In this document: positions 41,613-52,658 of the stretch, piece by piece
How positions within the stretch are numbered: the stretch's first letter is position 1
Layout: the number at the start of each line of letters is the position of its first letter
Assembly (NCBI GenBank): GCA_025766275.1
Contig: JAFKAC010000009.1
Location: forward strand, 1,550,001-1,614,000
Length of the DNA: 64,000 bases
Source of the DNA: Lactarius indigo
Lineage: Eukaryota; Basidiomycota; Agaricomycetes; Russulales; Russulaceae
Direction: 5' to 3'
Made by a program: the position numbers and the translations under genes
The notes under the pieces: model-generated
What the model was told of the DNA's origin: nothing
Databases searched by the model: none
Seen by the model: only the letters and a program-made list of their open reading frames with translations

Positions 41613-42010
41613 AGTACACTGGAGCAATTTCTTCATTAAGGACTAAGAGTGAGTATGTGTATTTCCAATGCCGTCCGGTCACCAGAGTCAACCCTTACAT
41701 TTGAACAACAGGATCAGTCGGTGATGTGTGATGTAGAGGTGGGGTGTTGGGTCGGGGATGGACTAGGGATCCTGTAGCACTCTGAGCACTCTCGATTGTT
41801 GATGAAAATTCGATGAAACTTGGGGTTGATAATGGAAATGAGTTCATCCCATAGGGCACGAGTTGGACATTGTCATGTCGGGTTCATAGAATGGACTCCA
41901 AAAGCACTGGGACAGTTGTAATATGTGAAAGAGGTGCAGTTTTGTGATCATGGCCATAAAATTGTGGCGCAATGAAATGGCACTGACAGCGATTTTCAGA
42001 TTGATATGAC

Positions 42011-43555
42011 TCCCTGTCATTTTGAATATACTACGAGCGGATCATGTCGCTGTCAAAGCGGCCTCGTCCAACGACCAAAGCCAAGTATGTCGCCTTGGTC
42101 ATCGCCACAACGTATGCCCTGTTCATCTGAGTTGGGAATACTGTCATTTAGATCCTATGAATTTATAGCGCTTTTCATAACACTTGCCGATTTTTACAAC
42201 ATTACACACACAGGCGGGGGTTGAATGGGCATCTCGGTGATCATGCCGAATTTCTTTCCCACAAAAAACAATCATCTTAATTACAGTAAGAAATGAAATT
42301 ATATATCCTATTATACTTGTTGGTTTTGGAAACCATTAAAAAAACCGACATTTGGTCTAGTAGGGACTTAGTCTAGTGCGAGCAATGTCAATTCTGATGG
42401 GGACGGGATAGGGAAAAAAACACTTTGTCGACATTCTGTGACATGCGCTGCCTGTTGAGGTCGCGATGGGTAGTCCGCAGAGACAGTCGAGTGGAGGGAG
42501 GTTGTGCTTCCGCACAGACCCTAGAAAGAAACGTTGAGAATCTAGAAAAAAAGGAATAAAGGTTTTACTCACGGTGGCCGCAATGATGGTACACGTATTT
42601 CTCCCTGACAGGACCCGCGCCATGTTGTGTGGCTGGTACAGCGCAGATGGGGGGGTCCGCTGAATATGGTGGAGGATGGCACTTGAAAGGGGCCGGAGAG
42701 AATATGGGGAGATATTCCAACGCGTGGTCGATAGGGCCTGTCGTCGGACTGATTGACCATGTAGACGTCTGTGAAAAGGGCTGGGGAGAGCTGGTGTCCG
42801 AAAGAGTCGAGGTCGAGTAATGCAGACAGATCGGAGAACATGCCGTGCTTGGGATCGACAGTATTGAACTGAGACGAAGTTGCCGAAGGGCAGCGCTGGA
42901 TAGCTGGGAGTAGAATTGGTCATGAAAAGCACTCCGATATGGCAGGGCCACTGCACAAAGAGACATGAGTTGGAGGTCAAGTTTGCGGCGGGTCCGAGGT
43001 AGCTTACTTGTCTGATGTAGGCCTACCATTCGTTTTGTGCGGTGTCTGACTTGTGGCTTTGCATTACGACTCCGCTCAGGACAGTCAGCGGAGGTGGTTG
43101 TTGACGGGGCGATAGCGTCAAAGGACATAGAGTCGGCGGACAGCTGCGGCTGTGCAGCGTATTGCCGTGGTGGCTGTGTGGCAGTGAAAGCCTGCCATCG
43201 AGGTCAGTACGTTGTAGCACTACAAAGAGTAAAACTCACCTTTTTCCTCCGGTGAAGGGGCTCGCACGCCGGATGGTAATGTCCTGGCGGGTCTGTGGTG
43301 AGGGAGGGACAGACATGTCGTGAGGTTGTAAGGAGGTCGTTGACTTGGTTCCCTTCAATGTATGGGTGGACTCAAGAACGACAAATACCGATCCAGCGAT
43401 GATATCGCCGATTTCTGAGTCACGCAGCCCATGCAAGGACACAATAAAGCCAACTCCTTCATGTCATTGGAGTTGGCAGACCATTGTTGAAGGGATTGCA
43501 AGGGACGACGGAAGGACCGTCAGGGACGCAGACTTGCCAGTTGCACAATGCCGAA
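42011..43555. other. Spacer inside the repeat-rich region
   Basis: The longest minus frames (42357-42980 and 42565-43128) are Pro/Ser/Thr-rich, overlap each other and show no motif. I do not call a gene. An AT-rich stretch lies at 42280-42350. Confidence 0.4.
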
Positions 43556-44510
43556 CTAGTAACGTAGATAACTATTCAATAACCCTATTTTTCCGAGACA
43601 TCTATTCAATAACCCCCAATTATGTATGATAGCTCAATTTCTCGAGAATTTCCCACTCTACTGAATTATGAACCCCGCTCTTGAGTTTGGATGTCCGGCT
43701 GTGTGCTAATAAATGAATCGGCAAGTGTTATGAAAAGCGCTGTATAGGTTACTGTTGGGATCACTTAAAACCTCACTGCGTTCACTCTCCGACAAAATAG
43801 AAAAGGCCTGGCGAGAAAAGGTTGAAGAAGTCCCAGGCGACATGTCATGGTATTACTGTAATTAAACCTCACTTTGCAAGCGCAGATTGGAGAGCTACTT
43901 GGCCAAGCCAACTTTTCTCGAAGCCGCTTGTCCCAACAACGCGATTTGCACGTGGAATAGTGACCATGGAACACGAGTACATAATCACCATGGAGTCTAT
44001 CTGGGCGAAAGACGGCTCCAGCCGTAAATATGGAGAGATTTATTAGAGGTCCTCGTCAGCCTTGACGGAAAATAGCCTGATACGTAGGGTGATGCGAAGA
44101 AGGGATACCGGGGCATCATTTTCCAGCGACAGTAGTACGTATCCAGCGTCGATTAGCACTCATCACATCCATACAGGGTGCGTCGTTTGCGGGTGTGCAG
44201 TACATGTCCATGCGCACTGGATTGGGGAGGAGGGGGATGACGTACCTGGGCCAGATGTAAGACGCCGTGAGACACTACCGCCGCACACAAAGACGACGAA
44301 CGGTACAACCCAATGGACGGGTGGGAGGTTTGTGTGTGGTTGCAGCCGATTGTCTGTCTTAATTTGCGTGTGTGCGTGAGGAAAAGCTGCCTTCCTGGTT
44401 CCGTTTGTGCGTCACACAGGGTACGTTTAAGTTGGTCAGTTGAGGGGTGGCTTCCGTAGACATATAGAAGTGAAGCAGACATGTTAGCTAGTCTAATCAT
44501 AGGCAATTTC
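43556..44510 (+). repeat. Segmental duplication, copy A2
   Basis: Partner of 40165-40860, in the same order and orientation. It is longer than A1, with extra sequence near 43700-44100. At protein level the plus strand keeps a short similarity, DVPGPDVRRR here versus DVPGPGVIRR in A1, so an old coding segment may have been included. No intact gene is visible. Confidence 0.6.
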
Positions 44511-44530
44511 ACGACGATGCAACCGCAAAG

Positions 44531-44960
44531 GTGGGTACACTGATGGCAAGTGGGAGGTTGAGAACGATGCCAGCCGACTCGGACATCCTACTAGTAACAG
44601 TTGGCTTGAGCATCGGCTCCAGTCTCGGCGCAGCAGTAATGATCGTGTCATTACTGCTAGAAAGACTAGTAGCAAAAGCAGTAGAGGTTCGGAACATGAG
44701 AAAGGCCACTGAGATGTGTGACATGTGACATCGTGACTAGGTCGATCCGTGGTCGCCGTGGTCGTGAGTGCTACTTTATGGAGACGCGGAACAAGCCAAT
44801 TAATACTTTTGACCTCTTCCGCATTTCTTTGCATTTTCACTGGAGGATTTATTTGCATCGTCGCTGTGATGGCGACGATGCAAAAGATTCTCCGAGAATT
44901 TAGCGGGCGACATAAGCCACCCTTGGAGTATTCTGGGTCACAAAACTCTCCCTCTACTAG
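44531..44960 (+). other. Possible small membrane-protein exons
   Basis: Two hydrophobic open segments lie just before the beta-glucosidase: SDILLVTVGLSIGSSLGAAV with MIVSLLLERLV (44580-44680), and LTSSAFLCIFTGGFICIVAV followed by a Ser/Thr tail (44800-44960). They are in different frames, and no good intron joins them. They could be exons of a small membrane protein or 5' exons of a longer beta-glucosidase. Not resolved. Confidence 0.3.
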
Positions 44961-44987
44961 TGCACCTAGTACAACGAGTCAAAATTC

Positions 44988-47900
44988 ATGCGGCCATCCA
45001 CCTTCTTCATTGTTCTATACGCAGCAAAGTACACCTTGGCGACTTGTTCTCAGGAGTCTACTTCAAGTTTTTCGACTAGTTTTTCAACTAGTTTTTCAAC
45101 CAGTTTTTCGACTAGCTTTGCTACCCCGACGGGGTCATCGGAGGCCGCGGCCGCAACCAACTCAAACGACGACGACAATAAAAACAACGACAACAACGAC
45201 AACGACAACAACAACGACGACAACGACAACAACAACAACGACCCTGACGATCCGCCATGGGTGCCTGGCGTAGTGGCGGCCTCGTTTGATATCATTGGCA
45301 CCGCCGGCCTCCTCCCACTTGCTGGTTTACCTCTCGTCCTCCTATTTTGGGGTGCGTGGAATGACGCATACACGCAAGCAAACGCTACGGTAAGCTTTTT
45401 GATCTCTTGAAAGGCACGTTTTGTCGCACGATCACTCAATTTAACGTGTGCATCTACCCAATATCTCGAGGTCACGCACTCAGAATTCGTCACGATCCTT
45501 ATTCAGGACGAGCATAACTACGTCGCCTTTTCTTGAGCACAATGCATCGCTCTCTGCTGACTGTTGATATGTGGGTTTAAGGTTAAGCAACTGTCGCTCG
45601 AGGACAAAGTGAAAGTCGTCACCGGTTTGGGCTATCAAGGTGGTCGTTGCAGTGGGAACATAGCTTCGGTGGGCAATTTCTCTGGACTATGTATCCAAGA
45701 TTCCGCGCTCGGGGTGGGTCTGGCGGATTTCGTAACCGCTTTTCCTGCTGGCATCAACGTTGCGGCCACGTGAGTCTTGATGCTGCTGAAGTCTCTGTGA
45801 TCTTCTAAGTTGTTTTGAACAAACTTAGATGGCAACGCTCACTATTCCGTGCACGTGGCGTTGCGATAGGCCAAGAACATCTAGGCAAAGGAGTTAACGT
45901 CGCCCTCACCCCAATGATTAACTTGGGCCGTGTTGCCAACGGCGGTCGCAACTGGGAAGGTTTTGGGGCTGATCCGTTTTTGGTGAGCGCTGCTGCGTAC
46001 GACACGATCCTTGGTCTGCAGTCCACGGGCGTGCAAGCGGTCGCAAAGAATTTCATCAATAAGTAAGTACCGCCGTGAAACTCAGGTTATTGGCGTTGAA
46101 GATTGAAGCGTGGAATAGCGAGCAGCAGACCCAGCGCGATAAGTACAGCTCAAACGTCGACGACCGGACACAGCACGAGATTTACGCCGCGCCGTTCCTT
46201 CGTAGTGTCATGGCTGGCGTCGCCTCCATCATGTGTTCTTCCAACCTCGTCAATGGGACATACGCCTGCGAGAATAGCTGGCTTCTCAACCACATCCTGA
46301 AGGGCGAGTTCAACTTCCGGGGCTTTGTCATGTCTGACTGGTACGCTACCCACTCGACCAACAGCTCGATCAACGGGTTGGACATGACGATGCCCGGTGA
46401 CATCACCCAGGGTTCTGGCACAACATACTTTGGTGCGAGCCTTCTTGCAGGCGTAAAAAACGGCGCCGTTCCCGAGACGTGGTTGGACGGCATGGCGATA
46501 AGAATTATCGCCGGGTGGTACTTCCTCGGCCAGAACGCATCCAGCTACCCAAAGACGAATTTTAATTCGTACCGACCATTTGACCCTACGACGAACGAGC
46601 ACATCGACGTACAGGCTGACCATGACACCCTCGTACGCCAGATTGATGCAGCCAGCGCGATACTGCTCAAGAACGTGAATGGCGCGCTCCCGCTCAAAGG
46701 GCCACGCACGCTCGTATTGATTGGTTCTGATGCGGGCCCAGCACACGTGACAGGGCCGAATCGGTTCAGCAACCAGGCTGGCGTCGATGGGATTCTGGCC
46801 GCGGGGTGGGGACCTGGGTAAGCGGGTTCACATGAGGTTGGCGTGACTATCGCTCACGATTCGCGTAGGAGTGTGTTGTTTCCGTACCTCATCTCGGTAT
46901 GTATTCCCCCTCTTGTGTGGCATGTCACACTTGTCTCAAATCTTGGATAGCCATACGAGGCACTACAGGCTCGCGCGCGCGCGGATCAAACTACGCTCTC
47001 TTGGTTTTTCAACGACTTTGATCTGGTCGGCGCGGGCTCTGCTGCTGCGAACCACGACGCTGCGATCGTCTTCTTGCAGTCCGACTCTGGTGACCAGTCC
47101 AGTACTGTGGATGGTAACACGGGCGACAGGCACGTAACCCCTTTTCATCTCCTGGTTTGGAATATTCAACTCACTATCACATATCACGTAGGAAGAACCT
47201 AACAGCGTGGAACAACGGCGACGAGCTGGTCCAGGCCGTCGCGGCGCAGAATGACAATACGATTGTGGTCGTGCATTCGGTTGGCCCTCTTATCATTGAG
47301 CCCTGGATCGACAACTCGAACGTGACTGCAGTCATATGGGCCGGCTTGGGGGGTACTGAGACGGGAAATGCGCTCGTGGATGTACTGTACGGCGCTGTGA
47401 ACCCTAGCGGTCGTCTACCGTACACGATTGCCAAATCGCCAAGCGACTACCCCGCAACAATCGAAACAGGGGGTACTATCGACTACTCGGAGGGGTGCGT
47501 CTCTCCTCCAATCAAGTGTAGGCGCTTTCTGACGCATTCATTTCTGCTTTCGCAACAGTCTTTTCATCGATTACCGCCACTTCGATGCGGCGAACATCGC
47601 ACCGCGCTTCGAGTTCGGCTTCGGCTTGAGCTACACGGAATTTAAATACTCCGACCTGTCGATTGTTCAAAACATCGTTGAAAATGACCCAGACGTACAA
47701 CACCAGGGGGACTGGTCGGCGGGGCACCCCGTTCCCGGCCTTTCCACTGCATCTTGGATGCATCGCCCGGCATTCAACGTGACCTTCGTGGTGCAAAACA
47801 CAGGCGCCGTCGCGGGTACGGAGATCCCGCAGATCTACCTGCACTTCCCCGTGAATGCGGGTGAGCCCCCGTCCGTCCTGCGAGGGTTTACGGACGTCGA

Positions 47901-48066
47901 GCTGCAGCCCGGAGAGGTGCAGAACGTCATGATCACTCTCTCACGCTACGATCTGTCGCTCTGGGACGTAGTTAGCCAAACGTGGATGCGCGCCATGGGG
48001 ACGTATTCCCTTTCTGTAGGCGCGAGCAGCCGGGATTTCAGGTTGAATGGCAACATCCCCCTCTGA
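44988..48066 (+). CDS. GH3 beta-glucosidase, secreted, with low-complexity N-terminal extension
   Basis: The start at 44988 gives MRPSTFFIVLYAAKYTLATC, a plausible signal peptide, then repeated SFSTSFST, an Asp/Asn-only stretch, and a hydrophobic patch (IIGTAGLLPLAGLPLVLLFW). An intron near 45391 joins AYTQANAT to VKQLSLEDKVKVVTG, the usual start of the GH3 barrel. Landmarks are MINLGRVANGGRNWEGFGAD, VAKNFINK plus NEQQTQRD (His of the common KHF motif is Asn here), and GFVMSDWYATHSTNSSINGL, where Asp of SDW is the catalytic nucleophile. Further on are AAILLKN-type AILLKNVNGALPL, VHSVGPLIIEPWID, SGRLPYTIAKSPSDYPA and FEFGFGLSYTEFKY. A fibronectin-III-like end closes at 48064-48066. The family releases glucose from cellobiose and glucosides outside the cell. 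Asn/Asp tracts of this length are unusual for GH3. Confidence 0.9.
45061..45119 (+). repeat. 12-bp tandem repeat (SFST units)
   Basis: About five units of roughly TTTTTC(G/A)ACTAG encode repeated Ser-Phe-Ser-Thr near the N-terminus of the beta-glucosidase. Units differ only at one or two bases, so the array is likely length-variable between strains. Confidence 0.8.
45163..45240 (+). repeat. GAC/AAC trinucleotide tract (Asp/Asn run)
   Basis: A mixed GAC/AAC microsatellite encodes about 26 residues of Asp and Asn inside the beta-glucosidase N-terminal extension. Such tracts expand and contract by slippage. Confidence 0.85.
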
Positions 48067-50999
48067 TCGACTGAATCGGTTGGTTGGCCGTTGGTCTTTT
48101 TTTATACTTGTTTATTAAGTTAGATCCTCGTTCGGAAAGTACTAGTACAATGTGTGTTTTAGGGTGATGTTCAGTTCCGTACCGAGGCACAAGGGCGTGT
48201 CACGCTGCATGCCGTTCTGAATTGTGTATCGATTCCTTGACCTTACGATTAGCAAAAACCCGAGGCAGAATAGAGGTAGACAGCTAGTAGCGAGCCAGCG
48301 ACATAAACTGGGTGTTTCACCGAGCCTCGGAAGGGACCGCGGAAAAGAGAGGAGCTCCATGCCACTCATCCCGCGGTCTCACGTACCGAAGCTGTCCTAA
48401 GTTAGACACGCAAACGGTTGCTAACGTCGCCTTTCCGTTGACTGAGGGTTCCCATTTATATGTCCGCGCGCAATAACGATGTTCTGGCACCGCGGACCCT
48501 GCCGCGGACCTAAGTTTTCTGTCTCATCGGCCCTGTCGATGCTGCGATCACTATCGAGGACGACGGTACTGTCCTATCTGAGCGTGGTGTCTGCCGTTTG
48601 GGTGCACATTTCCCCTCATCGAAACTCAACACGATCTTCAGCGACAGTTTCAAGCCTAGGGTTTTTCCAGGGCTGGAGTCATGGTTGAAGTCTACCTGAA
48701 GGGATGGAGGGTGCATTTCATCTGTGATGAAGTACCCCGTCGTAATCTCGCTCGCCTCGTGAACTAAGACTACTAAATTGTTACAGCAAGAAAAGACCAA
48801 GAGAATCAACCCCGAACTCTATTTCGTCCAAAGAAATTCCCGGGTGATGTACGTATACATATATGAAACGTACGCCCTTTAGTCAAAAGTGTGTGAGATG
48901 TGGTATGCCTCAGGTGGCGTTTATGCAGAGCCGCTCACTACGGCGATGGCGACACTGATCAGCGGAGAGGGCGACCCGCGATGCGTGTCCCTGTGCGTTG
49001 ACCAGGGGGTTCTCATCAGTTTTTCGTCCCATTCTTCTCAGACGTCCACATGACCTCCTGCAACGACAAACGAAAAGTCAGGGGACATTGGCTAGGTTGT
49101 CGATCTTATAGTTCCTCGCGGACACCCTGGACGGGACGTGAGGCCAGCACCTGTTCGTGAACCACTTGCGCTGTACATGGATTGCAGTCACGAAATCGCT
49201 AACCATGATGTGGTCGAGGTGCACCCCAGTCCTAGCTTGCGCATACCGCGAGGTGCGCGATAATTTCGCGCTCAGCCTTGGCGTTCAGGCGCGAGCGTTG
49301 ACACAGAGAGAAATTCTTGGTTGTGATCACGTACTCGAACGCTTCGTCCCCGCTCCTTGTCTCGCTACCTTAGCTCAAGCTCGAGACCGGCCGAGCGAGG
49401 ACGACGTCGATCGTTGTCGCACGGCCCGCGGGAGAGTACCGGTGAGTAGCGGCATCGATTAACTCCATCACGTGCTCGGTCTGCGACGTTGCGCTGACAG
49501 CGTCACGTCGTTGATGTGCAGGGCAGAGAAGCTCAGCGTGTCGAAGCGAGGGGGTGGGGTTCGGATGCCAGGGACGTGAAGTTTCTGGGGGATGGTTGTG
49601 TCCGCGCCTGTTCCGAACTGGCACTACGACCTCATGCTTGCGAACGTCGCTGTCCGACCAGTGTATGCGCTTCTTTTCGGACGTGGGTCTGCTAGTCTCT
49701 GTTTCGAGGGACCGAATCGCCTCGGGAAACTCCGTCTGAGGATTTTTGTTCCAGCGCACGAAGAACGGGTCGATCGTTTCGGTGGATAACGTCGAGCATT
49801 TATGTGGGCTCGACGTGCATGATCGTACATCCATCGTCCATCGTACGGTTTGAGAAACTGAGACCACAGCCGCTGACGCAGAGCGCCATATGGCTGATAT
49901 TTGGCTCTGCACACAGGTTCACCGACGTCCATCAGTAATTGCTGAAGTGTGCTTCGACTCCCACGCTACTTTGTTGGCTGTTGCTAGAGGGTGCCTGAAT
50001 TATAGGACAGACGGCGCCGTGGCGATTACAGTCTATTGCCAGTAGTGTCAAATCGGGTGATGCCGAGCGACGGCCTGGGATAAAGACGCCCTCCTCCCGC
50101 TGTAACAGCCTTGGGCTGCTCCCCATCGCTTTCATTGTCCGAAGCTGAGCCGCCCTAACCTGCCACCTCGACTGTCCGCCTCGTCTGAACCAAGCCCGTC
50201 ACCCTCATACTCCGGTCCATTCGAATTGGAGCGAATGATGCCAGACATTCGGGGTCACGGATACCGCTTGTAGTGATGGTTACACATGAAGAGGGGCTAA
50301 CGGAGAAGGGCTGTGCTAGTAGGATCATGGCCTATTCCCTTCTCTGATGTCCCCCGATAGTAGAAAGCGACATACCTGATTATCGGGATCGTCGTTAGTA
50401 AACGCGGTCCCTTTAAACCCTAGCACGCCAAGCCTGTCCGCCACAGACACGTAAATCGGAAAATCACATCCCAAGCCACGTAAACAGGACTGAGGGTACG
50501 CATGCACGCTGGTGTTCGAAGCAGTGTGCTCAGAAAAGAGGCTGTCACGAAGCTGGACAGACAACAAGAGAAGAGGGCAAGTAGGCAATGCTGTCAGATT
50601 GAAACACACGGACCATAATCCCCATTGAGGTCTTTGGATTCTAGGTCCTGACAGGAAAGGACCCACGCGAAGGACGACATCTGGGGCCCCGCAAAGTATT
50701 TCTGCCACCGCCGCGATCCGCGGACACGAAAGCAGTGCACAAGTTCACCTGATTCGTTTGGACGATGTTCCTCGGGGTTGTGACTCCCAGGCTCGATGGT
50801 GGTTGTTTACGAATGCAGAATCTACTACAAGCCCTCGCTGGTGAAGAAAAGGCTTCAGGATTCTGCGTGCATAAATGTAATAGGCCGCCCTGCCCCGAAC
50901 TGCCAGTGGGTGAGCTAGGTTTTGTCGACAGAAATGATGGTGTGAACGACACGTGAGAGTCAATATAGCCGTATAGTGTTGATCAACCCTTCAGTACAT
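48067..50999. other. Gene-poor 2.9-kb region
   Basis: No gene I can support. Frames of up to 180 residues exist on the minus strand (49370-49912; 50325-50708; 50641-50952), but they are overlapping, compositionally odd and motif-free. They may include worn gene remains. Confidence 0.4.
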
Positions 51000-51106
51000 T
51001 CCATCTGATCCTCGTGGTGATTGTGGGGAGTTAGACAATGAATGCGCTCACGCCGCATATTTCGACACAGCCTGAAGTGTCCCTTTTATGAAGCCCTGGT
51101 TGTGGT

Positions 51107-51114
51107 TATAAAAG
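51107..51114 (+). promoter_or_regulatory. TATA box of peptide gene copy 2
   Basis: TATAAAAG lies 50 bp before the ATG, and is shared with copy 1. A conserved block GGGGAGTTAGACAAT(A/G)AATGCGCT lies about 75 bp further upstream in both copies. Confidence 0.7.
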
Positions 51115-51163
51115 CAAAATCTGCTCTTTGGATCATATCAGTTAGAGCAACCACCAGAGACAG

Positions 51164-51371
51164 ATGCACACTTCCACCACACTGCTTATAATTTTGTTCG
51201 TCGCCATTCTGTGTACGGCAATGCCCATCTCCAAAGAGCTTCAAGCCAAAGGTTTGCATCTGTTAGTTTTACACTTCTCGTTTCAAACTAACCTTGTGTC
51301 TTCTAGCTGCTGCCAACCCGGCGTCACGGTCACCCTGGGGTTTCTTCGGTGTTACAAATGAGCGTGATTGA
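51164..51371 (+). CDS. Small secreted peptide (50 residues), intact copy
   Basis: Exon 1 (51164-51251) encodes the signal peptide MHTSTTLLIILFVAILCTAM plus PISKELQAK. A 55-bp intron (51252-51306, GTTTGC..TTCTAG) is followed by exon 2 (51307-51371) encoding AAANPASRSPWGFFGVTNER and a final Asp, with the stop at 51369-51371. The predicted mature peptide is about 30 residues, has no Cys and no CaaX box (so not a mating pheromone of the usual type), and carries a W-x-F-F core. The clean signal peptide, conserved TATA promoter, conserved intron and a paralogue at 41329 argue that this tiny gene is real. I do not recognise a family. A secreted signal or effector is possible but unproven. Confidence 0.7.
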
Positions 51372-52658
51372 GCACGCATAGTTCCAATGTCATCCGATCG
51401 TCAAAGTCAACCCTCATGTGTGAACAATAAGATTGGTGATGGCGAAGTGGGATGTGGTGTTGGAGATGAAATAGGGATTCTGGAGCAGTTTTTCAGGGAA
51501 CACGTCTTAATATCGATGAGTCTTCGGGTTGATAGTGGAACGTGATTCGAGCGCATCCCATAAAGCACGAGCAACGCTATTGTTACGAGCCCTCGGGTTC
51601 CCGGTGTGGAATGGACTTGAGAGAACTGGCATATTTGTATTGCATTATGTGGAAATATCAGTTTGATGACTATAGCCATAGAGTTGTGGAACAGTGAAAG
51701 TGCATTTCGACGAACTATCGCTGCCGTGTCAGGCATGTCAGGGTCCGAGACCCGGACAGCACCATCCATATTACCCCTACGGCTTGTGTATGTGATACCT
51801 TGGTGGGACAACGACTCGTAAAATAACGTCAAAAGCCATTGACACAGTAAAAGGCTGGTAATGGGAAAGCGGGCGTAATTGAACGGCCTGTCGTCTCCGT
51901 AACCAGCGCTCCTGGTCAACGCTGAAGCGCTGATGACTTGTCCAAAAGAAAATTTCCGCATTTGAATCAACGCACCAATGTCCTGGGGTCGTGCGAATCC
52001 TGGAACACATGTCGACATCCACACGCACCATCGCAGTGTTTTTTGCGCTCTTCCTCGGTCTCACTCTTGCTAGTTTATTTCTACCGTTCGCGGTTTGCTG
52101 AGGATGCCCTACCTTCACAACTCATGCCATTCCTTTTTCTGTGGCTCACGTCCTTATCATACATAGTTGTTCATCGCAATCCACAAGACAATTCAAGGGC
52201 TGAAACCACAAATCTTCTTCAGACGCAATTTTACTGAGACGTGGCTTGTCGCATGGATCTTTAGCGTGGCTAACACGTTCGCTTTTGACTGCTGCCAGTG
52301 TGTGGTTTGACCCCGATCATCAAACAAAGCGGCAACGCGCTTTGCATGCGTGGGCCACGGCGAGGACCCGGGAGACCTCTGCTTCATCTTGGCCACGTGT
52401 CGCCCTTTTGCATTCCCTTCGCCCCTGTCTTCGACTCAACTCTTCCACCAAAGTGTCCCTTTTATACTTCTATTAAACTCGTGTTCTTCTCGTCGAGAAT
52501 CACGTGATTTACGGTCTCTGGGGTACCTCTTGCCCGCATTCATCCCACCTAGCGAGCTCCGAGCTTGAGCTTGGACAGTCTCTAAAATGTAGGATAAAAG
52601 CCCGTTAGAGGATCATTCCTCACAACTCTTTTATCCAATCTGTCACACTCTAACCCAA
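51372..52658. other. Spacer upstream of the RNase H-like gene
   Basis: The first 360 bp belong to the duplicated flank B2. The rest shows no gene. A TATA-like GATAAAAG lies at 52593-52600, about 60 bp before the ATG of the next gene, and may be its core promoter. Confidence 0.45.

Larger units (their letters stand above)
41190..42010 (+). repeat. Duplicated secreted-peptide locus, copy B1
   Basis: It is similar to 51000-51730 from upstream promoter sequence (GGGGAGTTAGACAAT(A/G)AATGCGCT, TTATAAAAGCAAAA), through the small gene, into the 3' flank (GTCAACCCT, CATCCCATA(G/A)(G/A)GCACGAG, GCCATA(A/G)A(A/G)TTGTGG). The extent and collinearity show one duplication of a whole transcription unit, about 10 kb apart, direct orientation. 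B1 is longer because of the inserted 124-bp element. Confidence 0.8.
51000..51730 (+). repeat. Duplicated secreted-peptide locus, copy B2
   Basis: Partner of 41190-42010. It includes the conserved upstream block, TATA box, the whole peptide gene and about 350 bp of 3' flank. Confidence 0.8.

Noticed and set aside
42357..43128. Overlapping 207- and 187-residue minus frames
   Set aside because: Ser/Pro-biased composition in both frames at once suggests non-coding sequence; no family resemblance.
49370..49912. 180-residue minus-strand frame
   Set aside because: Basic, His/Arg-rich, overlapping other frames equally long, no motif or splice support.
51164..51371. Reading the small peptide as a basidiomycete mating pheromone
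   Set aside because: Pheromone precursors end in a CaaX box; this one ends ERD and has no cysteine in the mature part.
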